DNA of 64,000 bases from Cyclobacterium sp. (lineage in GTDB: Bacteria; Bacteroidota; Bacteroidia; Cytophagales; Cyclobacteriaceae): the NCBI RefSeq assembly GCF_014762705.1, contig NZ_JABURL010000027.1, positions 62,001-126,000 on the forward strand, given 5' to 3'. Numbering within the stretch: the first letter of the stretch is position 1; each line of letters opens with the position of its first letter. Of this stretch, positions 62,639 to 64,000 are shown one piece after another. Made by a program: the position numbers and the translations under genes. The notes under the pieces were generated by a model. It was not told the DNA's origin. It did no database searches and worked only from the letters and a program-made list of their open reading frames with translations.

Positions 62639-64000
62639 ATGCCACATTTATTTTGCCGTATGCCATTATGGTTTTCAATGCTGTTTTTGGTCATAGGCGT
62701 ATCCTGTAGTCCGGATACTGAAGATGCTTCTGAACATCCTTTTGATCAATTGACGGAGGAAGAAAAAAGATTGCCAGAAAATGCATTGTTAGGCATAAAG
62801 GTCAACGAAAAAGTTCATGTCAACCTTTTTGCATCAGAACCCATGCTCACCAATCCTACCAATATTGACATTGATCACAAGGGTAGGGTTTGGGTTTGCG
62901 AAGCCTACAATTACCGGCCAGCCATCACCGGCAATGAGACCCGGGAAGTAGGGGATCGGATTTTGATATTGGAGGATACAAATGGGGATGGATCTGCCGA
63001 TAAAAGTACCGTCTTTTACCAGGATCCCGAACTCAATTCACCTTTGGGCATTTGGGTAATGGGAAATCAGGCGATTGTTTCCCAAAGCCCGTACGTTTGG
63101 CTGTTAACAGACACTGATGGGGATGATCAGGCGGACAAAAAAGAAGTGATTTTTAAGGGCATAGGAGGAGAACAGCACGATCACGGCATGCATGCCTTTG
63201 TATTCGGGCCGGATGGTAAATTTTACTTTAATTTCGGCAATTCCGGTGGCTCGATTGAGGATCGCAACGGAGAGGTATTGAAGGATACCAATGGCAAACC
63301 CATACTTCCCGAGCATTACAAGGAAGGCCTGGTATTCAGGTGTAACCCTGATTTTTCTGAGATTGAAGTTTTGGGACAGAATTTCCGCAACAATTATGAA
63401 GTGGCTGTAGATTCATACGGTACCATGTGGCAATCCGACAATGATGATGATGGCAACAAGGGTGTACGTATCAATTATGTGATGGAGTATGGAAATTTTG
63501 GTTACAAGGATGAAATGACCGGAGCGGGATGGAGAGCCAACAGGACCAATAAGGAAAAAGAAATCCCCCAGCAACACTGGCACCTGAATGATCCGGGGGT
63601 AATCCCCAACCTTCTGCAAACGGGAGCAGGTTCCCCTACTGGAATGGTGGTGTACGAAGGCAGAGCTTTACCGGAGATTTTTTGGGACCAGATGATCCAT
63701 ACTGATGCCGGGCCAAATGTGGTTCGTGCTTATCCGGTAGAAAAAGACGGTGCAGGCTACAAGGCTTCCATTGTAAACATCATGGAAGGAGACAAAGACC
63801 AGTGGTTCAGACCATCTGATGTTTGTGTGGCGCCAGATGGTTCTTTAATGGTTTCCGACTGGTATGATCCGGGAGTTGGCGGTCACCAGGCAGGAGATCT
63901 GAACCGGGGTAGAATATTCAGAATTACCAGTTCGTCCTCCGCTCCTGAGCAACCTGAAATCTTATTCAATACGCTCGACGGAAGTATGGAGGCACTATTG
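62639..64000 (+). CDS. PVC-type CxxCH/propeller lipoprotein, 3' truncated by the window edge
   Basis: Open from ATG 62639 to the end of the window (454 codons, no stop). Lipoprotein signal (MPLWFSMLFLVIGVSC). The reading frame then gives LLGIKVNEKVHVNLFASEPMLTNPTNIDIDHKGRVWVCEAYNYRP, EDTNGDGSADKSTVFYQDP and HDHGMHAFVFGPDGKFYFNFGN, a beta-propeller dehydrogenase N terminus. It parallels the 882-residue protein at 54290-56938. The heme-binding CxxCH part, if present, is beyond the edge. Divergent from the oxidoreductase gene. Confidence 0.85.
   Translation, partial: MPHLFCRMPLWFSMLFLVIGVSCSPDTEDASEHPFDQLTEEEKRLPENALLGIKVNEKVHVNLFASEPMLTNPTNIDIDHKGRVWVCEAYNYRPAITGNETREVGDRILILEDTNGDGSADKSTVFYQDPELNSPLGIWVMGNQAIVSQSPYVWLLTDTDGDDQADKKEVIFKGIGGEQHDHGMHAFVFGPDGKFYFNFGNSGGSIEDRNGEVLKDTNGKPILPEHYKEGLVFRCNPDFSEIEVLGQNFRNNYEVAVDSYGTMWQSDNDDDGNKGVRINYVMEYGNFGYKDEMTGAGWRANRTNKEKEIPQQHWHLNDPGVIPNLLQTGAGSPTGMVVYEGRALPEIFWDQMIHTDAGPNVVRAYPVEKDGAGYKASIVNIMEGDKDQWFRPSDVCVAPDGSLMVSDWYDPGVGGHQAGDLNRGRIFRITSSSSAPEQPEILFNTLDGSMEALL

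Noticed and set aside
1-64000. CRISPR array or phage-defence operon
   Set aside because: No regularly spaced repeats and no cas, restriction, CBASS or similar genes were seen; Fic and HicB-like genes alone are not a defence locus.

Overview
The window is about 64 kb of a Bacteroidota chromosome, most likely order Cytophagales and close to Cyclobacteriaceae (Algoriphagus/Cyclobacterium/Echinicola-like). I base this on the gldA-gldF-gldG gliding-motility cluster, a TamL-type lipoprotein BamA/TamA homologue, many lipoproteins and TonB-era outer-membrane style proteins, a CrtA-like carotenoid monooxygenase, PVC-type heme-binding CxxCH proteins, an almost complete lack of Shine-Dalgarno sequences, and repeated finds of the Bacteroidota minus-7 element TAnnTTTG in front of genes. 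No species can be named from sequence alone.

Layout. 0-5.5 kb: a membrane metallophosphoesterase and an RND efflux adaptor/permease pair without an outer-membrane channel. 5.8-15 kb: trmH-like methyltransferase head to head with tamL, hemF-PAP2, riboflavin synthase, pcm, acyl-CoA thioesterase, several uncharacterised genes (one looks like a divergent kinase/APH fold) and dps. 15-19.4 kb: a tight four-gene operon of exported proteins ending in an 816-residue leucine-rich-repeat protein; the members seem to share an exported domain, and this is my best candidate for an undescribed system. 19.7-30 kb: housekeeping (TlpA-like thioredoxin, gatB, alaS, M23 peptidase, MerR-dprA, dnaN). 30-44.9 kb: gldGFA, pgk, Sua5/TsaC, TPR lipoprotein, NUDIX, RecQ, ComEC, GNAT-PhoH, SAM hydrolase-type enzyme.

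45.0-52 kb is an accessory stretch beginning at a tRNA-Leu(CAA). It has a Fic gene bracketed by imperfect 72-bp direct repeats that each carry the same dyad, a dead IS630-like transposase, a FISUMP/Lcl-type lipoprotein, an orphan HicB-like antitoxin, small membrane proteins, a GC-rich relic and a structured intergenic segment. 52-64 kb returns to ordinary gene density: DUF4197 lipoprotein, AI-2E-type permease, two PVC-type CxxCH/propeller proteins (the second runs off the right edge), cysH-like reductase, MFS transporter, CrtA-like monooxygenase coupled to a GluQRS-like enzyme, and a Tat-exported Gfo/Idh/MocA oxidoreductase with a tandemly duplicated leader.

How genes work together: the Gld ABC proteins serve gliding/secretion; DprA, ComEC and a RecQ helicase give parts of a DNA-uptake pathway; TamL belongs to outer-membrane assembly; GatB and AlaS, TrmH, Sua5 and GluQRS serve tRNA charging and modification; the Gfo/Idh and CxxCH proteins look like a periplasmic polyol/sugar oxidation set. 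All functions are inferred from reading motifs; no database search was run.
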